DNA from: Kuschelorhynchus macadamiae | Taxonomy: Eukaryota > Arthropoda > Insecta > Coleoptera > Curculionidae | Assembly: GCA_030620095.1 (NCBI GenBank) | Contig: JAUTXW010004703.1 | Location: 462,501 to 526,500, forward strand | Direction of reading: 5' to 3' | Length of the DNA stretch: 64,000 nucleotides | Part shown: one piece after another, positions 47,789 to 59,880 of the stretch | Numbering within the stretch: the first letter of the stretch is position 1 | Layout of the letters: every line of letters starts with the position of its first letter | Translations under genes and position numbers: made by a program | Notes under the pieces: generated by a model | Database searches by the model: none | The model's input: the letters and a program-made list of their open reading frames with translations, nothing else | What the model was told of the DNA's origin: nothing

Positions 47789-49002
47789 ATGGCGAGCAAA
47801 AGAGGAAACACAATTCGAAGCGGTGCAATAATAGTTTGACTATTCCAATTCAAGATCAAGCAGAACGCGCTGCATTTTACACTGGGGGTTTCGGAAAGTA
47901 GTGTAAGAAGAATTCAAAAAGAACATAATGATCGCTCATGTTCTACTTCACATTTAAAATCTCCTGGTAAAAAAAGACCCCGATTATCATACAAAGACAA
48001 AATTGACGATGGTGATTTTCAAGTAATTCGACGAACAATAGAGGATTTTTATATAAACTTGAAGAAGGTTCCGACCTGCAAACCCCTACTTCGTGCTGTA
48101 AAGAACAAAATAGATTTTCAATAAGGGTATAAAACCTTAAATCGGCTTCAACGATCAAATGGTTTTGTATGGCGCAAATGCCAAAATAAACGAAAATTGC
48201 TCATTGAGAGAAAAAATTTTTTTCACTGGCGGGTGAAATATCGATCAACCGTAAGGCAATATAGGCAAGAAGGACGCAATATTGTGTATCTAGACGAAAC
48301 CTGGGTAGATAATGGTATGACAGTGAACAAATACTGGCAAAGTGAAAGTGTTACAGGTGTTGTTCAGGGAATGCGCTCTAGTAGTCGCTTTATTATAGTT
48401 CATGCTGGTTCAGATGCCGGATTTGTTCGAGGTGCTGCTTTGGTTTTTCGCTCGGGACTAACAACTGGAGGCTAAAATGGACATATGAATGAGATAATTT
48501 TGAAAAGTGGTTGCTCGAGAAGCTTCTATCTAACATTCCTCCCAAATCAGTCATGGTAATGGATAATGCGTAATATCAGCCAACAAGCCTAGAGAAAAAA
48601 ATTATAAAATTGACGGTCTTTTACGTAACCTCGGTCATACACCTTTAAGGTTGCCTCCATACATGTACGACCTCAACCCTATAGAACTTGCACAGGTAGG
48701 AGTAAAAAATATATTCGAGAGTGCAACACCGGTGAACTTTCAATTAAAGATTTAAATAAATTAACATTAGAAGCGATTGACTCAATATGGGCTGAAAATT
48801 GGAAATCGTATGTTAAACATATTCGTTCTATTGAAGATAAATACTGGGAAGTAGTAAAATTGAAACGGTTATTGATGATTTGGTTATCACACTGGGATCT
48901 TCAAGTAGTGACGACGAAACCTCATAATTTTCAGAGGAAGACAACAATTTAGAAGGAATCGAACCGTTAGAATCACTGCCGTCAACCTCAAAAATGGCTT
49001 AG
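47789..49002 (+). pseudogene. Transposase pseudogene, copy B
   Basis: Closely similar to copy A (start MASKRG at 47789, stop after LKNGL-type text at 49002). The open central part at 48197-48475 has NIVYLDETWVDNGMTVNKYW (first Asp, with the Trp lost in copy A), RSSSRFIIVHAGSDAGFV. Deletions relative to copy A: about 60 bp after the start codon region (47822) and about 140 bp directly after VMDNA (48567), plus frameshifts. The NPIEL glutamate region is at about 48677. Confidence 0.85.
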
Positions 49003-49164
49003 TTTTTTTTCATATATTTTGTAAAATTGTTCATAGAAATGTGTCAATAAACTGCTTCAAAATAATTAATTTTCTGTTCAATACTTGCTGTCAAAAAATA
49101 TCTAATATTGTAATTAATATCTGAATCTGAATCATATTTTTCCAAAATTAACACATCAATGTAG

Positions 49165-49920
49165 TTATAAGGGGAGCCAGCACTGATTCCAGTGAACAAG
49201 ATTTATCAAAATTTTAACTTACGCAGTTCAACTTTGGGCTATTCGGGTATGCCAAAAGTCACCATTTGTCTACGTCTGTCATATTACTTTGTACAGGTGG
49301 CGTCATTGTGAAGTACTTTACAGGGCGTTTCCTAATTGCGTTCTAATGTTAAAAGGGGCTGGTTATTGGACCTTCTTAAGAAATTTTAATGTGAACCTAA
49401 AAGTCTTAACTTTGGAAATACAGGGTTTAAAAAAACATTTTTTTTAAATCCTAATTCTGATGCTATTATAGACAAATAACTGTGTGCAATTTGATATACG
49501 TCTTTTATGCATAAAAGGGCGTTTTTTATTAACAATCAATTTTTGAAATTTCTACCAGTGTCGTGCATATGAAACTAACCTGGGTAAATCCGTATGCTCC
49601 TTAATGCATAGAAGACGTGTATCAAATTTCATACAGTTATCTACAATCAGAATTGGGATGAGAAAAAATGTTTTTTTTTTAACTTTACCATCCTATACCT
49701 CAAAAGTTAAGACTCTAAGGACATAAAACACACCCTTTAACATCAGCACACAATTAGGAAACGGCCTGTGTAGTACTTCACAATGACGGCCCCTGTATAA
49801 AGTAATATAACAAACGGAGACAGACGGCCACTTGCATACCCAAGTAGCCCAAAGTCGAACTGTATAAATTAAAATTTTGATAAATCTCGTTCACTGGATC
49901 TGATGCTGGCTGCCCTTGTA
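49165..49920. repeat. Large imperfect palindrome inside copy B
   Basis: Arms of about 330-350 bp (49165-49515 and 49590-49920) are inverted copies: agccagcactgattccagtg pairs with the complement at about 49895-49915, and acgtcttttatgcat with atgcatagaagacgt near the centre. The spacer is about 75 bp. Copy A holds only the outer part of the left arm. Confidence 0.82.
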
Positions 49921-50331
49921 AAATCTGTACTTGTAAATCGTGTATCACTATACTGGGTGGTCCAATAAAAGCGGACATAGGCAGTAGCCCGGGAACCGTT
50001 AATGACAGAACTCAAGAAAAAATATATTTAAGTATAGGTAAATCGATCAAGAAAAATCAAAATTAAATCATTTTATAAATCGAAAGTTCGCCGTTTTTGC
50101 AACACAAAAGAGATATAGAAGTGCGGTACACGAAATAAAACAGACAAATATAGATAAAGATTTATTCATTAAGCATAGTTATATTTTTTAATTTTCTCAA
50201 GTGCGTATAGTCGAAAAGGAGTGCCATATTATTTAAAGAACGACGGGACACCACTGGTTTAAAGAGATTTCTTGGCCGACCTTCCTAAACCGATTGACTC
50301 CGCCCGGTTTTCTTTCGTGTCCCGCACTATA

Positions 50332-50532
50332 TAATTGAGCATGTGTGGTCTTGGCTTAAGTCACTGGTACGATCAACCGAAAATGCTCCCCAAACGCTGG
50401 ACGAGTTGGCCCTTATCATAGTCAGAAGAGTAGCTAAATATCCCTCAGGCGTTCATTAACCTCTTGGTTGACACCATGCCACGACGATGCCAAGAGGTTA
50501 TGAATGTGAGGGGAGGGCCTACCCGCTATTAA
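50332..50532 (+). pseudogene. Tc1-like transposase 2, 3' part
   Basis: Continues in sense from 47454: IIEHVWSWLKSLVRSTENAP, QTLDELALIIVRRVAKYPSG, then after a shift INLLVDTMPRRCQEVMNVRG and GPTRY-stop, the canonical Tc1 C-terminus. The third catalytic residue (E of IEHVW) lies here. Confidence 0.87.
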
Positions 50533-50534
50533 TT

Positions 50535-52290
50535 AAGTGCCTTTAATTGTCAGTCGTTTTTAAACATCTTTTTAGTTTTACTTACCTTTTAGTTTACTTT
50601 GTTGTTTTTTAATTTTAGTTTGTTAAGTTTTTAGTTCACTTATTTTAATTCGTTTTACTTAGGTATCTACCTAACTTCTGTTTGTTTATTTAATTTAATA
50701 AAAAATGAATATTTAGAAATACTTTTTGTTTTTTGTCGTGTGTTTTGTTTTAGGTTAACTTAAAAAAGGATTTACTTTTTCATGTAATTTTTTCTTTGGC
50801 AGAGAATATAATTTACCATCATTAACTTTATTTCTTGATACTGCTGTCATAGTGGAAGAATTTTTAATCGAAATACTTTTAAAAATAGAGTTACAAAGAA
50901 AATCAGCAGGTGATAAAAAATTCGGTTTTTCTCTGACCACACCGCAATCGGCTCGGACTATTTTAAGTTTCTCAGTGGCATTAATAATCATTGCTAATAA
51001 AATATACCAGTAAGAACAATTCAGGATGGTTTAGAACGAAAAAATTATTATGGTTATGTAAAATAAACGATATTTTTAAAACAAAGGCAAATATCAAAAT
51101 TTTGAAAAATTGGTTTCTTAACAATATGTCAATGATTAAAGTGAAGTTAGCAAATGAAACTTTAAAAGATTATTTTTCAACTTTTGAACGGGAAGATGGG
51201 TGAGCCAATAATAAATTATTCCGAAAACAGGTGATAATTAGAAACGCCACTGGACACCTCATTACTTTAGTATTTTTTTTATTGAAAATAAACCAGGAAA
51301 TCGTAAGGTATACCAAACAGCAGCAAAAAATGCAAGATGTAATGTACAGGATGGCTTAGGTGCTTAAAAGTTGAAAAAAATCGATATTTTTAAAACCAAG
51401 GCAGGTATAAAAATTTTGAGCAATTACTTTTTTGCAGAAGATCATTGATTAAAACTGCGCATAGAAATGAAATTAAAAAAATTTCTCGGAAAGTTACACA
51501 CATTCAAAATTGAGACAAAAATCATTTAATTGACCAAAGCCGTCTATGTTACCATAAATAGCTTATAAGCGATATCAAAAACCAAAAAGTAGCAATGATC
51601 GCAAGTAATGTAATTAACCCTAAGTAGACAAAATACCTTAAGTTTCTTTTATTAGTGAACCCGCGTGCAACGAATTTCAATATTCAGTCGCAATATTTAT
51701 GCTTAAATAAACTAAAATACCAATTAATTGAAGCCATAGCAATATGCAAATGGAGACTTTTAACTAAACAACCAAATTTTTGCAGTTATCTACTCTTCAA
51801 AGTCAAACGAATATTAATTGTTGGCACAAGGCATTTTTCGAAGTTTACATTTAATTAGTTCATCTTGACAAGAATAATTTTCCTTATAGAGAATCTAGAG
51901 GATATTTTTCAAGTAAACTTTTCACGACAACCCGACAATTCCACGAAGTCTCTCCGCGGTTTTTATGCAAATTATAAACTTTTTAATTAAAAGACTTAAA
52001 CGGTATTGTCGCAGATTTTGCAGCAAAATATTAATTTATAATATGCTTAATAAGTTTGGTCACTAAACCCAAAAAACTTATAACCCAGTTATTATTAAAC
52101 AGCTGATTTGACAAATAAGCGAGAAAAAGCAATATTTTGTCAGTCAATGCTTAAAACAACGGCAACTGATAAAAAATTTGTAGTTAGCCAATGTTTAGTA
52201 AAGCAAAGTATGAACTTTTTTTTTACCCGAAACTGATGATTTTTTTTCATTTTAGTTCAGTTAGTCCAATTTAGTTCAGTACATAGTCAC
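50535..52290. other. Noncoding spacer with short duplications
   Basis: Similar segments at 51005-51140 and 51330-51470 share caggatggttta/caggatggctta, cgatatttttaaaac and atcaaaattttga-like words. R3 copy 2 occupies 51550-51835. A 78-codon minus frame at 50755-50991 has no recognisable features. Confidence 0.45.
51550..51835. repeat. Dispersed repeat R3, copy 2
   Basis: Counterpart of 46995-47270. Here it is not followed by Tc1 sequence, although a short ggcacaaggcatttttcgaag stretch echoes the copy 1 junction. Confidence 0.85.
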
Positions 52291-52296
52291 AGTATA

Positions 52297-54570
52297 CAGG
52301 GTGCCCCGAATTGCAGTGTCCAAACTTTAACAGCGCATTCTGCATTCAAAATAAGCCCTAATTTTCTATATAAACATATATCGGCAAATGCTTCGTTTTC
52401 GAAATACAGGGTGTTAAAGTTTAAAAAAAAAATTGTTTTTTAGTCATAACTTTTTTATTACTCGAGATATTGTTATTAAATTTGGTAAACAGCCTTGCAG
52501 TAACATAAGATATTTTTTGATTTGAAATATTTTTTAATTTTTCATCAGTGGATCCTAAAATCCCCACTCAATTTGGAGCAAATTTGATCCCTTGTCTTTT
52601 TTTCGGGCGGTGTAAGGATTTCGAGTAAAAAACTAAAAACCATTTTTAGGTATGGCATAGGTAAGGTGGGATTGTAACAGCATGCTTTCCGGGTGAGTTC
52701 ATAATTTCTGAACAACGAACAACAATTTTGAACATGATACTTCATTTTACAGAAACTACGCTTTATTAACTAAGTTCGTAATTAATTTTACAAAAACTAG
52801 AATTCATAACTTTTATTCACTTAGATCGTGAAAAAAATTTATAGAGCACTTTAAATATCACTAAGGATTAATGTGGGCCTTAAAATTCACAATAACTGCT
52901 CAAAATGAGCTCCTCTAACTTCGACACATTTTCGGCATCTGCTCTTAACTGTGTCAGTGGCATGGCATATAAAATTCGTATTGGCTCGCAAAGTTTCACA
53001 GACTTGCTCTATCCTTAGAATCAGTTCTTCTCTTGTATGAACTGGTCTGGAATAAACTAATTTTTTCAAATAACCCCACACAAAGAAGTCGACAGGTGTG
53101 AGGTTAGGGGAACGTGGTGGCCAGGCTGTAGCTCCTAATCGTCCAATCCACCGTTCTGGATAATTATTATTTAACCACTCGCGATTTACAAGTGCAAAAT
53201 GCGCGGGATGCGTTTCTAAGATTTAGAGGAATATTTTCTAGATATTGAAATAACTTATTTTGCAGAAAATCATTAAATAACTGTCCATCTAGGCGTGGTG
53301 GTAGAATATGGGGCCCGCAAAAAATTTCATTTATTACACCACACCAAACATTAACAGAAAATTCTTGCTGAAATGCTCTAGTTCGTACAACACGTGGATT
53401 GTTGTGGCTCCAGATTCGTAAATTATGGAAATTTACTGAGCCGCTTCGGGCAAATGTGGCTTCATCAGTCCATAAAATTTTTTTTGAGAAGTTCTCGTCT
53501 TCCTCTATTTGGCGCAAAAACCAGTTGCAAAAACTGACACGTTTTTCGGCATCACCAGGTTGTAAGTTTTGAACTGGTTGCATCTGAAATGGCTTCCTGT
53601 GATCTTTCCTCAAAACGCGATTAACCTTATTTTTAGAAACAAAAACTGCGTTGCCTTGTAAATTATAAGCTGCTCTTCGTAGGCTTAATGTCCTATCGTT
53701 GTCAAACTTATTTAAAATTACGTTTCGATATTGTTCATTTCTCCTACCTTCATTTCTCGGATTCTTTTTGAGTCCAAAATTCCTAAACATTAAATCTGTT
53801 TTAATGAAAACTTGTTTGCAAGGTGGAAATCTTCGTTGGTATTCCCGTACTGCTGCATTTGCATTTCCATTACAGAAACCATAAACGAAATGAATATCAG
53901 CATACTCAAAGTTACTGAATAACACAATTTTGAAATCACTAGTTAGACTGATAATTACCTTTTTGTATAAACTGTAATGTACCTGACATTTATTTACTCT
54001 AAAAACTCAAATGTCACATTTTAAAGACGAAACTAGCAATTGTTCAATTGTCACAAAAATGCAATCATGGCATACCAAGATGTTAAAGGTTTTGCCACTG
54101 AAATAATTAACAATAATGGAAATTTTAACTACGCTATACATTAAAATAGTTTTTAGTTTTTAACTCGAAATCCTTGCATCGCACGGAAAAAAGGCAAGGA
54201 ATCAAATTTGCTCCAAACTGAGTGGGGGTTTTAGGAATGATTTTTGTTTTTAGAAAAAGCAGTAGCGTATCATTTTTTCTTCAAGAATATTCAATAAAAA
54301 ATCCTGTACGGACGCCACTGATAAAGAATTAAAAAATATTTCAAATCAAAAAATGCCTTTTGTTACTCAAATGCTGTTTACCAAATTTAATAACAATATC
54401 TCAAGTACTAAAAAAGTTATGACTAAATAACAATTTTTTTCTTAAAACTTTAACACCCTGTATTTCGAAAACGAAGCATTTGCCGTTATATGTTTATATA
54501 GAAAATTAGGGCTTATTTTGAATGCAGAATGCGCTGTTAAAGTTTGGACACTGCAATTCGGGACACCCTG
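52297..54570. mobile_element. Second long-inverted-repeat DD41D transposon
   Basis: TA at 52295-52296 and 54571-54572 bracket CAGGGTGCCCCGAATTGCAG and its near-complement. Inverted arms extend inward several hundred bp (aaactttaacagcgcattct; cggcaaatgcttcgttttcg). A second set of TA-CAGGG ends lies at 52407 and 54460, again flanked by TA. Length 2274 bp. The transposase gene is on the minus strand. Confidence 0.88.
52887..53925 (-). pseudogene. DD41D transposase pseudogene
   Basis: Minus strand from ATG 53925: MLFSNFEYADIHFVYGFCNG, two HTH regions, KKILWTDEATFARSGSVNFH (first Asp), FSVNVWCGVINEIFCGPHIL, NIPLNLRN. There a deletion of roughly 20 bp plus a frameshift removes the QQDG segment with the second Asp. 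It resumes PAHFALVNREWLNNNYPERW, ATAWPPRSPNLTPVDFFVWG (third Asp) and ends VEVRGAHFEQLL-stop at 52887. Same family as the gene at 3038-4098, but a distinct lineage. Dead because of the missing catalytic residue. Confidence 0.88.
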
Positions 54571-54639
54571 TATGTGTTACATATACTGTCTTTTCATTTT
54601 TATTTACTCCATCATAATCCTACATAAAACCCACATTAT

Positions 54640-55100
54640 CAGTCTTTACCTACTCCGTTAATCTGCAGATATTTCCTAACTTCAAATAATACACCACTCT
54701 AACAACAAGATCACTAACGAAAACCATTTAGAAACTTAATATCTGGAAAATATCTGCTCACCGACATAGTAGGTAAAGACTGATAATATATGATGAATAA
54801 TAAAGTTGCGAAACGTTGACAATCCAAAAAAGCTTTTTGTTTGTTTACTAGACTTTAACCTCAAATAATACACCACTCTAACATAGCAACAAGAGGATCG
54901 TTAACATAAACCATAGAAACATAATATCTAGGAAATATCTGCGGACCAACGGAGTAGGTAAAGACTGGTAACATGGGGTACATGCAGGATATAGAATCTA
55001 TATATATGTTTCCTGAGGATGCATAAATTAAGTACCAAAACGTCGTCTATTTTAAAAAAAGACTTTTGTTTTTTTACTAGATCTTAACCCCAAATAATAC
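54640..55100. repeat. Direct and inverted repeats with PLE-tail-like words
   Basis: caaataatacaccactctaa occurs at about 54685 and 54860, and a variant (cactataac) at 55095. tctttacctactccgt at 54645 is mirrored by acggagtaggtaaaga at 54950. tttcctgaggatgcataaat ... aaaacgtcgtc (55010-55050) and gttgcgaaacgttgac (54805-54820) resemble degraded PLE tail signatures. Confidence 0.6.
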
Positions 55101-55109
55101 ACCACTATA

Positions 55110-56290
55110 ACACAATTTTTGTAACATAGTTCAGGCATTTTGGATTTTTACCAAAATATTACCAGGTCATCCCTATATGACCCTTAATTTTTGGTCAAAA
55201 TTTGAAGTTGGATAAATAGTATTTAAGCTATGTCGTGAAATGACAGACAGACCGACAGGCGGATCAACGGAACTGATAACCGCAATTAGCTATGGCACCC
55301 AATTTGAAATCAATTCATTAAGTAGTTTTTTAGGCTAAATTTTTAAATATTTTATTAAACCGTCATTTTGTTCTGCCATCCTGGATTCGTACCAAAATGT
55401 TACCAGTTGAGTCCAATGTTATACTTGACGTTTTTTGCAAAATTTCAGCCAAATTGGATAACTAGTTTTTTAATAATAATTTGATTAACATTTCACTAGG
55501 CCTCCATTTTGTTTCGCCATATTGGATTTTTATCAAAATCTTACCAGGCCATCCCCATATGAACCTTAATTTTTGACCAAAATTTGAAAACAATCGGGTA
55601 AGTAGACTTTAAGCTATGCCGCGAACTGACAGACAGACAGAAAAACCGACAGACGGACCGAAGAAGTTGATAAAACAATATTTTTTGACATGTAGCGACA
55701 TTAAAACGTAAATATTTGCAAAAGTGAGAGGGTGACTTTTTCACGACTACAAACATTTTATTTGGTCGTTATTTTCTTCGGTCATTGTGAATTAGTACCA
55801 TTATTTTACTAGTTGATCCCTATACCACAATCAGTCATGGCATACAATTTGAAATCAAACAATTAAGCAGTTTTTTCAGGCTGAATTTTTAAATATTTTA
55901 TTAAGCCGCCATTTTGTTCCGCCATCTTGAATTCGTACCAAAATGTTATCAGTTGATTCCAACACAATACTTGATGTTTTTAGCAAAATTTGAGATAAAT
56001 TGGATGAATCGTTTTGTAATAATAATTTTTTTTAACATTTTACTGAGGCGCCATTTGGTTTGCCATATTGGATTTTTACCAAAATGTTACCAGCTCATCC
56101 CCATATGACCCTTAATTTTTTATCAAAATTTGAAGTCAATCAGGTAAGTAGTTTTTTAGCTACGCCGCGGACAGACAGATAGATAGACACACAGACAGAC
56201 AGATAGAAAGACATACAGACAGACAGAGACAGACCGACGGAATTGAGAAAACATGTTTTTCGTCATCTATAGGAATCCTGGTACCTAAAG
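55110..56290. repeat. Tandem modules of the 'ccgccattttgttccgcc' repeat
   Basis: At least five degenerate modules of about 160-200 bp, each with ccgcc(a)ttttgttc, ttggatttttaccaaaat, ttaccag..catcccc, aaaatttgaagtcaa and, in three, gctacgccgcg followed by (gaca)n at 55235, 55625 and 56165-56245. Small ORFs here are by-products. Confidence 0.75.
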
Positions 56291-56370
56291 ATCTGAAAAA
56301 ATCTCGGAGAGTGATTTTTTCACGATTCCCTTTTACGAGGGAAGTAAAAATAGGTAGGGGGATATATAAA

Positions 56371-56620
56371 ATGGATCGTTTAACTGAAACCTTAAAAATT
56401 GAAATTTTAGTTGTACTGGGTCATGGGGATAGAATACGAAACCTGCAAAATGTTGGTAACATTTTGTATAACAAATGTCCTAACAGAAATCCAATAACTA
56501 AATCTAGGTAAGTAAAATTAATAAAAAAGTTGGTGAAACTGGAAAAGTAAAAGATGCTGTACGTTCTGGCAGACCGGAAAGCACAATTCCTTACCTTGCT
56601 ACCATAACACTAGCAAGAAA
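56371..56620 (+). pseudogene. N-terminal HTH fragment of a mariner-type transposase
   Basis: MDRLTETLKIEILVVLGHGD, RIRNLQNVGNILYNKCPNRN and PITKS, then after one shift KVGETGKVKDAVRSGRPES. This is the DUF4817-type DNA-binding region. It ends near 56620, facing the minus-strand fragment at 56715-57440. Confidence 0.7.
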
Positions 56621-56714
56621 AAACAGCGTCTCAACTTAAAATTAGGTTGTAAAAAACAACGGAAACAATATAATAATAAAAATACCTAATACAACAAACA
56701 GTACATTAATGAAA

Positions 56715-57440
56715 TTAAGTAAGGTGTTTAAAATGTTGTCCATTTACTTCCTGGCAGTAGGCCAAATACTGTGGGAGAACATTTAATACATTAAAAAGAA
56801 TGCCACCCTTCTCGATTCAACTACATTCGATTTCTATTCGTTCCCTCAAATCCTCGAGGTCTTTGGGCTTAGTTTTATAGACTACATTTTTAAGGTGTCC
56901 TCATAAAAAGTAGTCGAGGGGCATCAAGTCCAGAGATCGAGGTGGTCACTCTGTTGTAATGCGTTGGAGCACCATCTTGCCATATTTCATCATTTTGTGT
57001 ACCGTTACCTAAACAAATCGAGTTTAAATACTTAATACAGCAGGTAAAGTGAGGAACGTACCTATATTTGGAAATAGTTCTGCAATAGCTGGGACAATGT
57101 TGGTTCTTAAAAGATTTAAATATATTTCTCCAGTTAATGTATACTCCATGAAGAAGGCAGCTGTATTTTTGCACCCTTTATGTCACGCCAAACATTTTTT
57201 CCATCTTAATTTCACAAAATTTCAAACGCCTATCGTGATCATCCTCAAAGAGTTCCTGTACCAAAGTTATTTTGTATGGATGAAACTTTTCGGTTTTTAG
57301 AAATCGATATGTGAGACGTCATTTTCTGTTCCTAATGTTCTAGTAGAAAGGTGCGGATTTTTTTCTAAACTGGTTGAAATATTCAGCACCTCTGTTGCGC
57401 TCTTAGGGCTACCAACACGTAGAGCATCCTTTCATTTTAC
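56715..57440 (-). pseudogene. Mariner-type transposase core fragment, opposite strand
   Basis: Minus strand, several frames: RVGSPKSATEVLNISTSLEK, EKFHPYKITLVQELFEDDHD, YTLTGEIYLNLLRTNIVPAI, EIWQDGAPTHYNRV (second Asp), PKDLEDLRERIEIECS and YCQEVNGQHFKHL near the end. It lacks the N-terminal HTH, which is the type of domain found on the plus strand just to the left. Heavily decayed. Confidence 0.7.
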
Positions 57441-57499
57441 GCAGATTTTAAAAAAGTAATTAATATAGGGTGTTCCTCTAAAAAAAATAATTTTCCTTT

Positions 57500-59380
57500 T
57501 ATAACAGAAAAACGGTAAACTTGGCAGCAATGCAGAAGATATTTCTCCGTTTCCTACTTTTGTTACACGCTCTAGGTGTCATGCGTAACAAATTCAAAGT
57601 TAAACTGATTGTATTTAGGAATGCGAATTCAGGTTTATCGGTTTGTATGACATTGACAGAAGTGAATATTATAGAAGTGCATTTTTCGGAACAAAATATT
57701 GAGGATAGGCTTTTGTTTTTTTTTTGCCACTTAAAAATGAACGGTAACCATAAAAATTTTCCATTGTAAAATGCACAAAATAAAATACTGAAGAAGTAAA
57801 ACTATTTTATTTTATTTAAATTCAAGAGAAATCAGAAATAATGACATATCCCGTAATATTTCTTGTAATATTTGACATAAAAGGCCCAATAATAGAACAT
57901 TCGAGGCAACATTTGCGCCGCGGTTTTCCGAATGACAGACTACATGACACGTTTCCGCTAATCCTATTAAAATTGGTTATTTCAGATGACTGGAAATTCA
58001 GCATTTTAAAGAACGTTCAGCGTTTAATTCGAATCGATGAAAGCAGCAGTTAACATGCATGGCAGAATGCTGAAAAGTAAAATATTTCATATCACGAGCT
58101 CGTCGGAAAATACTGCCGGAGAATATAGAAAAGAGCAAAAAATTTGCCACTTCAGAAAACGTAGCAGATGGGATGACAATGAGTTATTACAAGCCTTTTC
58201 ATGAAAGTCTCGTGTTTGCCTCGGATCATAACTCATAATTCCCTACTTATATTTATAGTGTCTTAGACAGTCGAGGTCCTAACAAGTGTAAGTGCTCTTA
58301 ATTATTTTTGGTCACGGCGGCCAATATATTTAGTTTCTTATTCTTTGGGGATCTTAGAGTTAAATACAATAAATTTTTTTATAAAATAATAACAACTGAC
58401 TTAAAAAAATGCACTAAAAAGTGAAAACTAATATTTTGCTCCATCTTGAATATTTTACTCTTGTGAAGTTGGCACCAAACTTAGAGTAAGAATTAAAGTA
58501 GAGATCATAACTTATTCATAAATCACGTTAGAGTTATGCGCCAACCTGGTTCCCCTATTTTTCACATTCTATCGACCAATGTTTACGATAAAACAAGAAG
58601 CGGGGATGGCCCATGCCCAAGCCGTGGGCATTTGTTGACGAATGCCAGTGACGGCGTGAGTTTTCACTTCCCGCATAATGAAATATTAATCGTGAAAAAA
58701 TTATCGTTCCGGGTTTTTACAGATCCTCATGTTTTTCCATTACTGTCGGTCGGTCGGTGTTCAAGTATAGCTAAAAAATCCACTGACTCGGATTAACTTT
58801 AATTTTACCACAAAAATTACGTCTGATATAAAAAAAACTGGTAAAACATTGGTGTGAATTCAATATGGCGAAACAAAATGACGACCTGTTAAAATATTTG
58901 ATGTACGAAAATGAAGAAATGGGCCATGTTTATTATCGACAAAAAGAAGAATTCTTACCTATTCCTTAACGAGGCAAATAGGTATTTTTACAAATTTCAA
59001 AGAAAGAATCGTTCTCTACTTCACTATCTAAAATTAAACCATTAAATTATGTAAGTTTAAAAAGAAATTACTTATTTCTGTATTATTAAACTTTAGTTTT
59101 TAGTTATGTTTGCCTTATGTCACTATCATTTTGTAATTGTGACATTTAGAAAAATTATTTGTTCAGTTGTTGAAAATGTCATCTTAAACCTGTAACTGTC
59201 AAGTTAGACCTTGTCTAAAGTTAAACCTCTTTAGTGAATACGGGTGTTAGAGAGTTTTAAACTAAAATCAATGCTTTTAACGCGCTTTTATTGGCTTCCT
59301 ATTCGTCTGATTGTATGTTTGTAAGTCTGGTTCAAATCTTGTAATGGATTTTTCAGCACTTCCATTACCCATTATTTTCA
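57500..59380. other. Region without a confident gene
   Basis: Frames at 57521-57769 (82 codons), 57841-58053 (70 codons) and 58536-58796 (86 codons) have no recognisable domain, and their composition does not stand out. I do not call them genes. Confidence 0.4.
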
Positions 59381-59389
59381 AATTTGACA

Positions 59390-59880
59390 TGTTGTCAATA
59401 CGGCCGACGAATTTTGTTACTTGTGTAGTCAAAACTGAAAATCAGTGTCTAAGAAAAATTATAAGTGTCAGCATTTAAAAATTCAAAATAGCGGTGCCAA
59501 TTTGAAAATCTCAACAGGTCGGACGGATGATTTTAACATTTGTGGGGATTATTAAAGAATGCCTAACAAAAATCAAAATGGTGGCGCCAATATAGCGAAC
59601 GAATTTTGTCATTTGTACAGATTCGGCTGAAATATCAGTATCTAGAAGTATTTAAGAATAAAAGTTATGAAATTTTAGTCAATATTTGAAAATTAAAAAT
59701 GGCGGCACCACCATAGCAGAACATTTTTGCAGATTTGATTAAAATTCCGCATTTAGGGGTACCTAAGACTGCACAGCATGAATTTTTCTGTCAACATTTT
59801 AAAAATTCAAGATTGTAATGCCAACATGGCGTGAAATTTTAACATTTGTGTAGATTTACCTTAAGGAAGTATGAATCTGG
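59390..59880. repeat. Degenerate tandem repeat around 'aaaatggcggcgccaa'
   Basis: Modules of about 140-150 bp recur: aaaatagcggtgccaattt (59485), aaaatggtggcgccaatata (59575), aaaatggcggcaccaccata (59695), attgtaatgccaacatggcg (59812), each preceded by aaaattca-like text. The pogo element is inserted at its right edge. Related text resumes after 62645. Confidence 0.65.

Larger units (their letters stand above)
47457..50329 (+). mobile_element. DDE transposon copy B, inserted in Tc1 transposase 2
   Basis: Flanked by TA (47455-47456 and 50330-50331). Excision joins gatcttaa-TA-taattgag, restoring the Tc1 reading D-L-N-I-I-E-H-V-W. The right terminus reads inward tagtgcgggacacgaaag, aaaaccgggcgg. 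The left terminus is shortened to aaaccgggcgg. Length 2873 bp. Contains a decayed transposase and a large palindrome near its 3' side. Confidence 0.87.

Noticed and set aside
58536..58796. 86-codon frame with moderately complex composition
   Set aside because: No recognisable motif, no homology signal inside the window, and neighbouring frames of similar length occur by chance.
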